From contig NC_071354.1 in the NCBI RefSeq assembly GCF_943734655.1, forward strand, positions 157,997,142-158,061,141: a DNA stretch of 64,000 nucleotides, read 5' to 3'. The notes beneath the pieces were generated by a model that did no database searches, had not been told where the DNA came from, and saw only the letters and a program-made list of their open reading frames with translations. The first letter of the stretch is position 1. The number at the start of each line of letters is the position of its first letter. Below, one piece after another: positions 31,620-44,389 of this stretch. The translations under genes were made by a program, and so were the position numbers. The DNA is from Sabethes cyaneus (lineage: Eukaryota; Arthropoda; Insecta; Diptera; Culicidae).

Positions 31620-34581
31620 GTTTACAAGTCATATTAAAAATCGGTAAAATCAGTTTTTCTATTTTAGCTGTTTTTGAAGTTGTTGTATGACTTTTTCTTG
31701 TTTTACAAAGTTGTACAAATAGTAAAAATACACAACATTGCTGAATATAGTCTACCTCTATCTTTGCTTGTTTAGGAACTATAGAACTTTTACTATAAAA
31801 ATACCCTAATTTTGACCCCGAAATACTCGCAAGAATCAGCCTATACTTCGCAGAGAATCAGAATAATTTCAAGCTGGATGAAAAGTAGTATAAATCCTGT
31901 TTAAAAGCACAAAAGTTAAACAAAATTTATAGGCTGACAAAATCGGGATAAAAAGCTGATAAAATCGGGGGTAGACACAATCTGGAGCTGACAAAATCAG
32001 AACATTACTGTATTTGTTCTATAGTGCAATAGGAGTAAAAATTGAGATTTTTTTAAAAAAGCGATGTTCAAGAAAATTATCGAATTTCTATTGGAGTTTC
32101 CTACAATATTTCGTGACCTCTTTTTTAATTCGTTCATCAGTACATAGACTTTGCCTGTGTACAAAATTTTATAAAAATACAAGAGTCTCGTCCCAAACTA
32201 TACCATAATTTGACGAAATTACATTCAGCGTCCAGCAAATGTGGTTTGATATTTGAAAAGGGTCTATTCCCCAACGTGAGAAAACCGGATGATTATTTAT
32301 TGCAGCACAGGAAAAATAACCGAATTTCCGGCTGCCGGCTTGTTTAGGTGAGATATTTGTAAAAACCAGACCCCAAAAACTAAAAAAATGTGGAGTAAGT
32401 GTGGAGACTATCATTGACAACTTCAACAAGTCCATCGCCAATCGCGCCATAAACCGAAGATTGTAGTGTTACCTACCTGTATCGCAACTCGTGCAACGTG
32501 ACAAAACGGCATGCCTTTGCCATAAAGTTTCGATTCACCATTGACGCCTATAGTTATGTGCGATCACACCGTGTTTACCATAACCTAAAACCGGACGGAT
32601 CATGATAGGGGTTGGTTTCATGCTTTTTTATGATGTTTTCTCCACTGCTGCTGCTGCTTTTGCCAAGCTTTCGCTACCGGCCACTTTTTATGGCTGTGCA
32701 AGCCATGTTTTGTAGACTTCTTCCAATAAGATGGGAGGTATTTAATATCCTCGCTGTGCTTTGCCGCATTGCGGCCGACCCGGCCCGGCTCGACGCGGCC
32801 CAGCCTGCTTCAGTTCGGCTACTCACTTATTATAGGATGCTGGCGCTCTGGCCGGTAATTGTTTTCGATACGGCCCTAATGGAACCTCCCCGGAGGCCAT
32901 TCTTTTGTAATTCACCACCCTGCTGCTGCCGTTCTAATACCGGCCCGATAGATTAGCGTACAAAAGATGCAAGAGTTTCCTTGTCGAAGATAGTGCTTCA
33001 CGGTTTCGGTCGGTCCCGAGCAGACTGGCGGCTTGCAGCCTATCTGGTTGAGAAACATATCATAGCTTTTTATAATTCATATTTGCTGGGAGGCAGGAAA
33101 AGGTGCAGGAAGAACGGTGGCTTAACGGCTGATTAACGATAAGGTGCTTTGAAATTGGTTTTCTTTGCTTTCTCGTTCACTATTTTTTCGATGAATCGCC
33201 AGTATATTACATACACGTCGTATTGAATAGAAAAACTTACTTTTCCTTTCTGACATTTTTGTATTTGAATTTCTTCACGTTTTTAACGAGATTCGCATAT
33301 CGTCCATAAGCAATACATTTTCCTACCCTGCGGAGTGAGCGGAAAATATCACTGCCGCATTAAAGTTTATGGTAAATCCGATCGATAAAGGGCAGGCAGA
33401 CAGGAGTGGTGGAGATAAAAAAAATCTTTGCTGTGCGATAAAATTGAATCGAATTATTCCTTTGCTGCTGCTATCAAAATTTACTTTCCGCGACGTAACC
33501 AGCAACAGAAGCAGCGGGAAATTTTTTTTATCGACTTTCCTCCGCCATTATTTCCAAATCCTTCGCCAGCATCATCAAATCAGCCGGCAAGTCGATTATC
33601 TCCGGCGATAGTGTACTTGTGCCGCAGCAACTTTCCGCCCCATTCGACACCGCAGCAGCAGCAGCAGCGGCAGTCCACAGCAGCGAAGAAAGATAAATTA
33701 AATTGAATTTTGTACTTTTCTGCACTTTTCCATTCTGCGATGGAAGCGGCTTTTCTTTCTCCGATCTACTAGAATGGTTTTGCGAAAATTTCCTTCGATT
33801 GATTCAATAAATTATCTCATCGCCATTCAAATAATTCCGATCGGGTATTCCGGCAGGTTTCGATTGTAATTGATCTCGGAAAGAATGCGAATAGCAGCAG
33901 CATCAGCAGCGGCGGCGGCGGTGGTAGCAACAGTGGGTCCAGGGTCGGCTCGTGTTGGAAAGAGCCAACTCGTCCTGAATGCTTAAGTGACACAGCTGTC
34001 GGGTGTAGATTTGTAGCTCTCCAGTGCCACATTTGTATGCCAAAATGGAACAACAAGGCCAACATGTGCAGTTTTTCTTCTATTATGTGCGCACGAATAA
34101 AGGGAAATCTAATTTAAAGGGTAATTTAATCTGGAATAGGATTGTCAGCATTACACTCAGCATAGAGCTTCGGGTTAGATTGGTTTGGAATGATTCAATA
34201 TTGTCAATTAACAAGATCGAATGGATGGAACCACACTCGAACGTAACGAGTGTAACCAAAATGGGTATGGGCTAATTCGTGAAAACATATACATAACACA
34301 GTATGACTTACTGTGTGATATGATTTTAATTAGCTTAATTTATTTGATAAATATAATAACAAAAACTAACAGTCAACAGAGTAGGTTCACAATCTTTATC
34401 AGACCATTATATCATGAACATCCGATATGGCACAAGTTTGCCTAATCCCGACAAATATATTTAATGAGATCACCAGAAATACAAAGCTTGCAGCAGGAGC
34501 AGCATTCAGCCGGCTTTAGGCGGGTATTGCTGCAGAATTGCTGGCTAATGAAAACAATCAAATAATAAAATTTTCCTCACA
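31620..34581. other. intergenic DNA, mostly unique-looking
   Basis: 31620-32500 is AT-rich. From about 32590 the DNA is GC-balanced with CAG/CTG-rich runs (32645-32665, 33650-33690, 33893-33925) typical of host non-coding DNA near developmental genes. No exon could be supported. Confidence 0.3.
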
Positions 34582-34902
34582 TTGTTGTCCACGTTCGCAA
34601 CAGCAGCAGTTCGGTTGTGCAGACCCCGGAAGGGAAACCGAACTGCCAGCGACGAGTTTCTCTATACCACCGGCTTTACTATGGCTGGCGAAGGATTTCA
34701 GACTCAGCTGCAGAAAATTTTGCTGCAAACCAAACGGCTCGGTATTTACGGAAAGAAAGCAAGGAAAGCGGTGTGGAATTATAAACCCGCAGACACAGAT
34801 TTGAGTTCCGGTTATTCTCCCCCGCCGGAAAGCTCGTCGTCGCAGTATCCTAACTGGCCGTACGCCTTGAATCGTATGCGTTCCTCCAAACCGAATAACT
34901 AA
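34582..34902 (+). CDS. possible exon of unknown protein
   Basis: An open frame ends at the TAA at 34900-34902. It has a coding-like composition, including KILLQTKRLGIYGKKARK and a proline/serine-rich tail SGYSPPPESSSS. A CAG at 34603-34605 or GCAG at 34613-34616 could serve as a splice acceptor, so it might be a terminal exon rather than a complete gene. I do not recognise the protein. TKR, GIYG and KKAR together look like dibasic, amidation-type processing signals, but this may be coincidence. No upstream exon was identified. Chance is a real alternative. Confidence 0.22.
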   Translation: MLSTFATAAVRLCRPRKGNRTASDEFLYTTGFTMAGEGFQTQLQKILLQTKRLGIYGKKARKAVWNYKPADTDLSSGYSPPPESSSSQYPNWPYALNRMRSSKPNN

Positions 34903-34909
34903 CGGTTGT

Positions 34910-35435
34910 TTGGCTTCCTGCTTATACCGCAGGATGCCGTATTCTGAAAACTGTTCTTGGTATAGGCGAAGTTATATGAGAGAGAGAGAGGAAAAAAAGA
35001 ACTTTCTGTCTAATCTCCGGACTTTAAACAGGCTTCGGAGGGCAATTCATTAATTTTGCTAGTTTTTGCAAAGGAAAGAGCAATTAATTTGGTAATATTT
35101 TAGCATAATTTAATTACGCGCAGAAAGTTGCTTCTGGTCTAAAATGAGTAATTCCCTTGATTGCGCTCGGAACAAGCTGAAGCCGTGTACATTAGGATAT
35201 TTATGTACGAAAATTTGCCGGACATTCTTTTTCTTTGGAAATATATTGATGGGTTAGCTTAACCTTGCAACTAAAAGGATTTTTCACGACAAGTTCATCC
35301 AGGACAAAAACATATGGATATATTTTGAGCCAATTTAGACACTTCCGAATAGCTGTTACCGGTTCTAGGGAAACACGAAATTAGTCGTTTTCGATTTTGT
35401 CAAATCACAGAGCTTTTCAAAATGATACACAGTCT
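34910..35435. other. AT-rich non-coding DNA
   Basis: A GA simple repeat at 34980-34990 and otherwise nothing recognisable. Confidence 0.3.
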
Positions 35436-35438
35436 GCA

Positions 35439-35698
35439 CACGGAAAGAAATATGATTCCGATACCATGAATAAAGTCATGAAATCATGAAACTTGAATTG
35501 CTGTCAAATCATGACTGAACTGCCATGTCAGGCAGCTCAAAATCATGAATAAATAGTTTATGATCTTGCGATGTGTCGTACTGTAAGAAGTTCGTGATAT
35601 CATGATTATTATTCAAGGTGTATTTTCATAAAACATAAGCTAGAAACCTGAAATCATGAGTCATTTTGCTCATTTTGGAGAATAAATTTCTATCCGTG
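35439..35698. mobile_element. MITE with CACGG ends, CA target duplication
   Basis: Inverted ends CACGGAAAGAAAT and CACGGATAGAAAT (12 of 13 matching) bound a 260-bp element rich in AATCATGA motifs. CA stands on both sides (35437-35438 and 35699-35700). No coding content. Confidence 0.6.
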
Positions 35699-35772
35699 CA
35701 ATGGAGTTGACCATGAAGAAGACCTTTAAATCTTCGGCATGCAGAAGTCTGCTCTTAAGCTACAATTTGAGT

Positions 35773-35861
35773 TTTATTGCACTCTTATTGCGGTTTTTAT
35801 GACCAATTTTGATCACCAGAACCGGCATAAATGTGTAATAAAACCAGCATTGTTACTTGGG
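35773..35861. repeat. foldback fragment ending in TTGTTACTTGGG
   Basis: TTTTATTGCACTCTTATTGC and the near-inverse GCATAAATGTGTAATAAAA form a fold, followed by TTGTTACTTGGG, the inverse of the CCCAAGTAACAA end seen at 16947 and on the right end of the 9622-11879 element. The matching left end is not visible. Confidence 0.45.
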
Positions 35862-36624
35862 CTTGCTCAAAGCAACACTGCGCATATAACGTGAAGAACG
35901 ATGAAAAAAGCAATGGTCTAAGATTGCTTCTTTGTGGAACACTAGATCGGTTATAGGATTGCTTCGTCCATGCATCGCATGGTCTCAAATGTCGCGCAAC
36001 TCGAGTATTTCCTCTGCTTTTAGGTACTCCTTAAAACTTGTCCGGGATTGCATTTGCTTATCACGGCAACTAAGTCAGTCACACTTAATGAATTGGCATT
36101 GAATGCCTAGTAGGGTAAGACGGGCTAAGAAGGCCCGGCGGGGTAAGACGGACCACATCGATTTCCAATAGAAATCCTTAAATTTTTTACAATTACGCTA
36201 CCGTACCTCCTTTGTTGACGTATTTGAATACTTTCGAAGCACTCGGTGGTGATTGGGCACAAGAAAAGTCAAAATTAGAATCAAAACAAACTCGTCGTGA
36301 CTTTGTGTGATCTAATTTTAGCAGCAAAAAAATTAAAGGATTTTTGCAAAATAACGGAGTATTTCACCGTTTCTCCGTATCGCTGACGTTTGTAAAACGA
36401 TTCCTGCTTTGCATGTGTCGAAATAGGTATGTAAAATAGTACGGCTTAAGTGAAAAATCCAAATGGTGTTGATTGTAAACTAGAGGTAAGACGGGCCATT
36501 TTTCACGGGGTAAGAGGGCCATGCGTTGTTTGAAGGTTTTCCTGTGTGATGTTCGTTTTTGTTTGCGTAGGTGCCTTGAAAGTATATTAGAAAAATATCG
36601 CGGATACAGTGGACGGCAGATAAG

Positions 36625-36762
36625 ATGAATCAGGCCAAATTAGACATTGATGAAGCTATGTCCATCAGGACAGCATTTACCACATTCGGAATTCCCAAGA
36701 CCACTCTTCGTCGGCAGATTAAAGTACGTAACGATACGCCAATAATGAGGCTCGGATCTTGA
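36625..36762 (+). pseudogene. psq-type helix-turn-helix of a pogo-like transposase, truncated
   Basis: A 45-codon frame contains MSIRTAFTTFGIPKTTLRRQ. The G(I/V)PKTTLRR block is the diagnostic second half of the HTH_psq domain found in pogo/Tigger/jerky transposases and Pipsqueak proteins. The frame stops after about ten further residues and no DDE domain follows. Its position inside a TA-flanked inverted-repeat element favours a transposase remnant over a host gene. Confidence 0.6.
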
Positions 36763-36997
36763 ATTTGTTCAGCATTTGCTAGAACTAGAGGAGCGGTTCT
36801 ATGGAGTATGATGACATTTGAGTTGGCTGAGCGGTACAACTTATGTTAATTTTATGTTAGTTACCAGCTAATTTTATGCTATTTTATGAAAAATCTTTGA
36901 AAAATTTGTTTTTGTTGAGCAAATACTGTTGAAGTTAGTTTTGCTCTAAACTCTAAAAACGTATAAAAACTGCCACGATTCGGCTAACTCCGTCATG

Positions 36998-37374
36998 CCC
37001 AGCTAGCATTTTTATATGTATAAAAAAAGGTAAAAATCAGCATTACGTACAGATATACATGCTAAATAAATCGTATTTCATGCGCAAAATTGGCATATCC
37101 GTACTATTTTGGAGGCGATATACGTGATTACGAATAATTTTGAGCGTAACGACTATATAAATATTTATATACGATAATATCCGATTAAGCGCGAGTCGCT
37201 CCGTACTACTCTACGATTTTGTGCTGAAAATCGTATGTACGTTAGTCATTATCATTATATATGACAGCAAATCAACTTGATCCCACTTTATTCAACTTAT
37301 TTACGATCTCGAGTTTGTTAGGAGATATTTACGATAGTTTTCGTACATTGATATACGAGTTGGTGCTAGCTGGG
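36998..37374. mobile_element. MITE, CCCAGCTAGCA inverted ends, TG target duplication
   Basis: Second copy of the element at 17649-18003, with perfect CCCAGCTAGCA inverted ends. TG stands on each side (36996-36997 and 37375-37376). It is 22 bp longer than the first copy, with the extra bases near the left end. Non-coding. Confidence 0.87.
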
Positions 37375-37744
37375 TGGTACTTCTGACCCCTTTGGTGGTC
37401 CTTCTTACGCCGCCTGAAAATTGACGCGAGATATTTAGACGGTTCAAAAATTGAAGAAAAATCGTGGAAAAATACACCAAACAAACAATTGTATAATTTT
37501 TAATGGAAGGTAAATAAATGCTTATTAATGTGTGATACAAGAAAAAGCGAACTTTCAAACGCATTTTATGCTAGCAATTTAATTGCTTAGGGGGGCCGTA
37601 TTACCCCTAATCTATTTATATAAGAGGCTTATGTCTGTACCGAAAACCAGGTCTCTAGCAGGACGTCATAAGAGGCTTATCGGTAACTAAAAACAGGTCC
37701 CTGGCAGAACATCATGCTTTCATAGCAATGGGTGTTATTCCCAG

Positions 37745-38428
37745 TCACCTCACTGGTCGACTGCTGGACTGCTCGATTGCTCAACTGGGTGACTAGACTG
37801 CTTGACTGGACTGGTTGATTAGACTGCTCGATTTGATTGCTCGACTCTACTGCTTAACTGAACTGCTCGACTGAACTGTTCGATTCGACTGCTCAACTCA
37901 ACTGCTTGATTGGACAGATCGACTTGCCTGGCTTGACTGAACAGCTTGATTTAACTGCTCGAGTGGACTACTCGATTCGACTGCTTGACACATTTGCTTG
38001 ACTTACTACTCGACCCGACTGCTCGACAGGATTGAACTGCTCGACTGGACTGTTCGATTCGACTGCTCGACTGGACAGCATGATTTATCTGCTCGACTAG
38101 ACTGCTCGACTCAACTGTTCGACTCGACGCTCGACTCAACTGCTCGATTCAACTGCTTGATTCCACTGCTCGACTCGACTGTTCAGATGAAGTGCTTGAC
38201 TCAACCACTCGCATGGACTATTCGAATAAACTACTCAACTCAACCGCTCAATCCGATTGCTCGATACAACTGCTCGACTAAACTACTCGATTATATTGCT
38301 CGACTCAACTGACAGCTTGATTCAACAGCTCGACTTAGCCACTCAACCCGACTGCTCGACTCAACGGTATGACTTAACTGTTTGATTCGACAGCTCGACT
38401 TAACTGCTCGACAGGACTACTCGACTGA
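37745..38428 (+). repeat. 10-bp minisatellite, unit CTGCTCGACT
   Basis: About 68 degenerate units of ten bases. Variants exchange the CGACT part for CGATT, TGACT or CAACT and CTGCT for CTACT, CTGTT or CAGCT. The same unit fills the middle of the Helitron-like elements at 58911 and 61380. Confidence 0.88.
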
Positions 38429-38840
38429 ACATACGCGCCCTTGCCGTGTTGGAGCGGAAAGTGCTGCGGACGATATTTGGCGGAGTACAAACTGAAAGCG
38501 GAGAGTGGCGGAGGCGTATGAAACACGAGCTACAGGCACTTGTTGGGGATACTCTCATTGTACATCTAGCGAAAGTTAGCAGGCTACGGTGGGCCGGACA
38601 TGTCGTAAGGATGCCGGACGACAGTGCGACGAAAATAGTCCTCTTTAACAACCCCACCGGCACCAGGAACAGGGGGGCCCAACGTGCACGATGGCTCGAC
38701 CAGGTCGAAAGCGATTTGCGACTTCTGAGACGACTAGGAAATTGGCGACGAGTGGCCCAAGACCGAGTTGAATGGAGACGAGTGCTTGAAACAGCACGAG
38801 CCACCCCGGTTCTATGCTGCTGAAGAAGAAGAAGAAGAAG
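38429..38840 (+). mobile_element. 5'-truncated RTE-like LINE fragment
   Basis: An intact frame (38446-38823) encodes the C-terminal tail: ERKVLRTIFGGVQTESGEW, RLRWAGHVVRMPDDSATK and a WRRVL block, ending in CC and stop, then a GAA repeat. It is nearly identical to the interrupted copy at 9540-9621 plus 11880-12196 and serves as the uninterrupted reference for that insertion. No clear target duplication is visible, and its arrival coincides with loss of Helitron sequence. Confidence 0.85.
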
Positions 38841-38856
38841 ATTCGGGCTCAACTAG

Positions 38857-41800
38857 TTGCGGTATAAAAGGAAACAAACCTACAGACGAACTTACCAAAT
38901 GTGGATTATCGTTCTCATAACTGGAAATTAAATTAGTTCCGTCGGATTTAGATATTAATAAAGCCATTTTAGTGCCAGAAATGTATTAGAATTCAATCAA
39001 AAACTATCAACAAACATGTTTTTCTCGCTGTGTGAACAATAATGTTGTTTTTTTGACTCGAGCCAAAACTATTAGAAAAACTTTTGATAATAAAAATGTA
39101 TCGGTGTTTGTTTCTGAACACCAGCACAACAAGTTTAACAATACTGCTCAACATAGCTATATTGTTTTCTGAGTCATACAAACAACGCACTAATTACCCT
39201 TTCCATTTTTTATTACAGGTACGCACGTATACTTTTACAATCAATTACGGCTCGAGTAGGTAAGCAATGTTCCCATAAACAACCTGTTTCATTACTGTGC
39301 TCCACCAAAGGCCGCCAAAGGAATCTTTCTTTCGAAGTGTTAGCTCAACGCTAAAGCAACCTTTTTTGTGTACTCCGTAAACGGTAAATTACAAAATCAA
39401 TAACCATCTTCGGCAGGCACAGGCCTTCGCGGAAATCCTTCCCGGCGCACACAAACACACACATGCACATTACGTGCCGCTGCTGCGGCCGAACCGGTGA
39501 ATGAAATCCATATAACTCAAGAGGACACCATAAACCTTTATTAGCACCGAGTAAGTTGAGCCTCGTCAGTAGATAGTAGAGCCGCCGTCCGGTGCAGGAA
39601 CCAAAATTCAGGGCTATCATAAAACATACGCTCGGAGGAAGCGGAAAAAAAAGACATCTATGGCAACGGGAAATTTATCACCGCCACTGTCCATCAACGG
39701 TCAAAACGTAATGAATTTTCCCGCACGAAGCACTGAAGAAGAAGTGCTGTAGCGAAGGATAATATTAACGACCTGCCGTGGAAATCCTGCCTCAGATAGG
39801 AAAGATCTGCCTTTGAAAAGCGTCCGCCACGAGAGCTGCGGCGGCGAACCCTAATCTCAGCTTTGGGCGCATATATTTTTCCGACATTCTAGGCTCGACA
39901 GATTGCCTCCAGTTCTTCTGCCGGCCCGGGCCGGGCCGGGCAAATGTGTGTCGACGTAAAAACGGTCCGCTTCGGAATAATTTATCTCGTTCCGTCAATT
40001 GAAACATTGCCTCCGACTGGTTTGGAGATGGTTTAAAAAAACAAGAATTATACGCATGATTTTAGCCGTCAATTTGCAATTTCTGTAAGAGCTTTGTAAA
40101 GTCTTAAAGCTTCGATCAATAACAAACTATGTTGCATTTCGATTGGAACGGAAACTAATTACCTCTGAAGATCTCTTCCCACTATTCTACTAGTTCAAAA
40201 GAAACAACAACAAAATCAGAACTTGTCTCAACATCAAAGTAACTGACAATTTGTCGTCCAATTATAGTACAAAAGTCGTGTTCTTTTCGACATCTTTAGT
40301 GCATGTTCTTAACCTCACTCTTTTGCACAACACCGGCATCGGGTATCGGGCAAGCCGCACCGGAAGTCTTTGACAAGAAGGGAAAATTTGCTGCTGTCCG
40401 CCATCAAATTGACGGCATTCTGTTCTATCATTCCCTTCATTTTATTGAACTTTCGCCAGTTGATTTGCGATGTTTCAAAATTTTAATAATGGCTTGTTGT
40501 GCTCGATACTTGACAAGTTGGCCATCCGCACTGCGTGCCACCCGCACCCACTGGCTGGCTGGCTGGCCGGCTCTGGCAGCCCACAGATAGCAGCAGCGAG
40601 AAGACGATCGATGACAGCATCAAATTGCCTTGAAAGAACATGCCAAATAATTGCGTAAAATGATGGCTCAGCAGAAAAACAATGCAAAAGTTAGTCGTTT
40701 CTAGCAGAGAGTGACTTTGGATTAGGCACCTGAGACTGAGTGCTGTGGCTTATTAGTTGGAAAGTTTGTTAGAATCGAAATCGATGAATTGGAAAATTAT
40801 CCACAGGAGACCTGATTAAATTTGTTCAACAGTTATCCTGTCACAATGTTCAATTGTGTCAGTGATACGTATCGATTTTGCTTTGGTGCTTTTCGCTGTT
40901 AAAATGGCTCTCTAAATTGTTCTCCTTCAAATTAATTCGGACTACACATCCCCAGATGCATTCAAATTCGAATTTTCATTAAACGCCACCCTTAGGACGT
41001 GTATTAAAACAGTAGCAAACAGCTGCCGGAGTACTCATAAACTTCCCGAAAGTACGTCTAGATAAAGTTTTAGACAATTCGTCAGCCAACACAAACAATG
41101 ATTTGTTTTTTCAGAGTTCGATATGAACAAGCAAACTAAATATGCATTAAACAGGAACTAATTCTATCAGAGAACCACACTGGAATAACATCTGGCCGAA
41201 CTGCTGGTCCGACCGACAGCCCGGGACCGTAACCTTGACCGGATTGAATCACTGTGACCAATAAACTTCCCAAACACAAATTCTGCCGTCAACTCGACTG
41301 ACACATTCCGGCGGAACGTGCCTCGAAACACAATCGAACGTCCAAACAACGTCGAAACAGAAGAGTCTGATTACTTTCATTTCTGCTACGTTCAATCTGA
41401 GCTCCAGCCCGGTTCAGCCAGCAGAGTCAGGCCAGGACCAGGGCCCGACCGACCGTTTCCAGCACTCGAGTGCGCCCGCATCCCAGAAAACACCCATTCA
41501 CTCTATCCTTAAGCAAATATTTGCACAATAAATGTATGCACATCGAACGATAGAAAGATTCGCACCCGATCCTAATTCAGTATGTATTGTGGCAAATAGT
41601 TGGTCAATGTGGTCACAAGAGTTCCCGAAAGAAGGGAGCAAGGAGATGAGACGGAGCCACCGACCAATAATAATATTATCGTCATGTCTGCATGTTTTCG
41701 GTCGTTTTATTATCTTTTAAAATATATCGTTGGTTGCCGGCGTTTGTGCTATAGCAACAGGAACGTTTAGCAAATATGATACACGGTTGAATTAATCGGG

Positions 41801-44090
41801 AAACATAATCAAACGAGAGCGCACAAACAAACATGGCCGTTCACGCCCACTAGTAGCCTCGCGTAGGTTTATAAATTTCGAATATCTCTCCGAGTACCCT
41901 GTCAACGAACAGCCCTTACAAGAGTGCGTTTCAGCTGCAAATAAAGCCTGTTCATGTTGCATCCTTTAATATTTTCCTTCTACATGAAGGCAAATATTCG
42001 GGCTAAAACAAGTTGTGTTTTGTGACGTCGGTCTTCAGGGATGCGTGCTACTCCATCCGGCTATGGCCGTCCAGGGAGAATCCGATTGTACGGAGCCTGA
42101 TTTCATCGAGTTTCTCGTCAAGTTCCGGTCAGCCTAAGCAGTCGGTTAAACGAAACGAATGGTTCCCCAAAGCGAACCTTACCACAATGTCATCAAGAAC
42201 CGGCTGGAAAATGAATCATGACCACCACGCACACATGAGAGTGCAACCACGACGATATCCGGGTTTCATGAAGCTGCTGGTCAACTTGATAGGGAGCCGC
42301 GAACCAAAGGCACGTATCAAATTTGGTCGTACAGCCGTACAGCCTCTCCTGCGCCAGGCCACACGGTTGAATGCTTCCCGTGTTTTTCGGATGAACCCAG
42401 AACGCAAATTTTGTACATATTAAAAGCATTTAGCCATTCGGTGAATGGATAGAATGACCGTCGGTTGAACAGGACAACCCTTTTCAGACGACACCGCCGG
42501 CGCGCCGGTCGGACAGAATGGCAGAAGCTTACACTGCTGACAGCTGAGAACCATTAGCATCATAAAATGTGAAAGTTTATCTAATGTTAAACGTGTTTTC
42601 TGCGGCATGACTGCACTTCAACCAGATGTGTGACCACAGTTAGCTGCTTCAGTTAACATTTCCGTATCTTTTTTCGCTTGCGCTGCGATTTCGATACTAC
42701 AAAGCTGCAAACCAGACCGACCGACCAATTTACACGCACCGTTAAAAGTCGTCTCCAAGCAATGATTTTTACTAGTGTAAAAGGATAAAAAGTGAATTTT
42801 TATTAACCACATTGCAGTGGATTACTGTTTCGTTCATTAATTTCAAAAAATGCTGCTATTTTTTATTGAAAATTACTGCCAACGGCTTTATCGTCAAACT
42901 GCAGTGCATAGGGCAAGTAACGAGTTAGGCAGTGTCACCTATTTTAATCAGTTGAAAATAAATGAGCCAAAAATGCACTATTTTATTCATATTTTCAAAT
43001 TTTTTTGATAAGAACATCACCATGAATCACTTAACCATAGATTTAATTTACACAAACACTATTTACTGTATTTCCGACAAGAAAAATGATAAATTGAAAA
43101 TAGTTGTCCAAAAACGTACATTTTTCAGCTGCTGAAAACAATCGCCGCCTCGCTACTAAGCAATTCATCACATTTTTCAACACTGATTTCAGCGATTCTA
43201 AAAGTCAAGCAGTTAACATTCACATACCATATTATTCAATACAGTTTTTTTCTACAATCTAAGGTTTGGTTACTAGCCGAAAGTCTTATTATTTTAAAAC
43301 AAAACTGAAAATAAATTCTGAACCGACGGGACCTGTTCAGCAGTAGCAGCAACGGCAGAGAAATTCGTGTACTATCGTGTTGCCAAAACAGTGATTCGTT
43401 TCTGGAAATATGAATTATGGGTTTGAAATTAACTGAAACCTCCAATGGTGAAAACATGGTTCAACAGTTTCTAGAGAAATGTATGTTCATAATTAATTTT
43501 TCTATATTAAAAACCACAGAAAAGTCAGCTTTATCAATAATTTTCGACGATTTTCTCAGTGATTTAATGAAGCAACGATGTGTCTCAGTGTTATTTACTT
43601 TGACAACACTGTGTGGTGTGTAGGACCATGTGCGCTACTATGTTTGCCTCTTTTATTCTTCCACCATCCTTATGAACAGCGAGTACGACGTCAAACTCGC
43701 AGTTTCTCATAAGAACACTAGAGAATAAAAGAGACGACGAATTCCGTTTGCCGTTTGGTGAGTAGTATATCCCGATAAACAGTTTAGATAGATGGCATTT
43801 TACGCATCTACCGACCAAAAATATGAAACCGATTAATGAAGCTACATCGTCAGATTTCGCAGATAAATTAAGTCTACCAACCGAAGTGGCACTACTGTTT
43901 TCGAGTGTTTTAGTCGATTATTTAAAAACACGATTGTCATTAGCACGTGTGACCCGATAAACTTCGTATTGCCACAAATTAACCTGTGTTGTACATAAAT
44001 CATGAATCTCGGATGATCTTTGTCACAATCTCGAGTTTCCGAGGAGTTCAACCTTAGATGATTCATTTGGGCAGTTACATAGCTATGAAA
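38857..44090. other. intergenic DNA, no gene or bounded element recognised
   Basis: Largely unique-looking. GC-balanced stretches occur near 39400-40020, 40540-40620 and 41180-41480; AT-rich DNA near 40650-41160 and 42780-44090. Frames at 41318-41512 and 42013-42423 show no known domain and no splice support. I found no terminal repeats or LINE motifs. Confidence 0.3.
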
Positions 44091-44094
44091 GTAT

Positions 44095-44389
44095 CCCAGG
44101 TAACCAATACGCATCACCAATGCTATTCAAATGTAGGCCAATAAGCATTTAAGTCGCCTTAAATGCTACTTAAATGCTATTTTGGCAAAACATACAGCTG
44201 CTATACTGATAACCTTCTTATAGTGCTGACAATGCTAATTTACAGCTAATTACCGACACGAAGAATTTGAATACAATTTTGGATGCCAATTTACAACACC
44301 TGTCAAAAAGCTGATATACAACAACGTGCAGTATAAAATGCAAGATACGCTGATTTGCTGCTTATGTTAATGCTTCTTAGTTACGTGGA
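44095..44389. mobile_element. MITE, CCCAGGTAACCA-type ends, AT target duplication
   Basis: The left end CCCAGGTAACCAATACGCAT and the reverse strand of the right end TCCACGTAACTAAGAAGCAT match at most positions. AT flanks both sides (44093-44094 and 44390-44391). The 295-bp interior is AT-rich and non-coding. The ends are more worn than in related copies, so the right boundary may be off by a base or two. Confidence 0.55.

Larger units (their letters stand above)
36113..37607 (+). mobile_element. pogo-like element with GGGTAA ends and TA flanks
   Basis: The left end GGGTAAGACGGGC and the inverse of the right end GGGGTAATACGGCC are flanked by TA (36111-36112 and 37608-37609). The GGGGTAAGA(C/G)GG motif repeats inside, as at 36140 and 36510. 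It carries a short psq-type helix-turn-helix frame (36625-36762), the DNA-binding fold of pogo-type transposases, which also use TA targets. The catalytic domain is missing. The MITE at 36998-37374 is nested inside. A Helitron-like element starts three bases after its right end. Confidence 0.62.
37611..38856 (+). mobile_element. Helitron-like element 1 with CTGCTCGACT minisatellite
   Basis: It starts with TCTATTTATATAAG after host A and ends in CAACTAG before host T, matching Helitron rules (TC start, CTRR end, A/T target, no duplication). A left block with two similar copies of an AAGAGGCTTAT...CAGG(T)C unit leads into a 10-bp minisatellite. The right domain seen in the copy at 61380-62570 is replaced by an RTE-like LINE fragment (38429-38840), leaving only GATTCGGGCTCAACTAG of the 3' end. 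No Rep/helicase is present, so it is non-autonomous. Confidence 0.75.

Noticed and set aside
37951..38312. Repetitive frames inside the CTGCTCGACT array
   Set aside because: Translations of the 10-bp minisatellite; similar frames appear at 59001 and 61590.
37740..38428. CRISPR-like array
   Set aside because: Regular short repeats without unique spacers, inside a eukaryotic transposon; it is a minisatellite.
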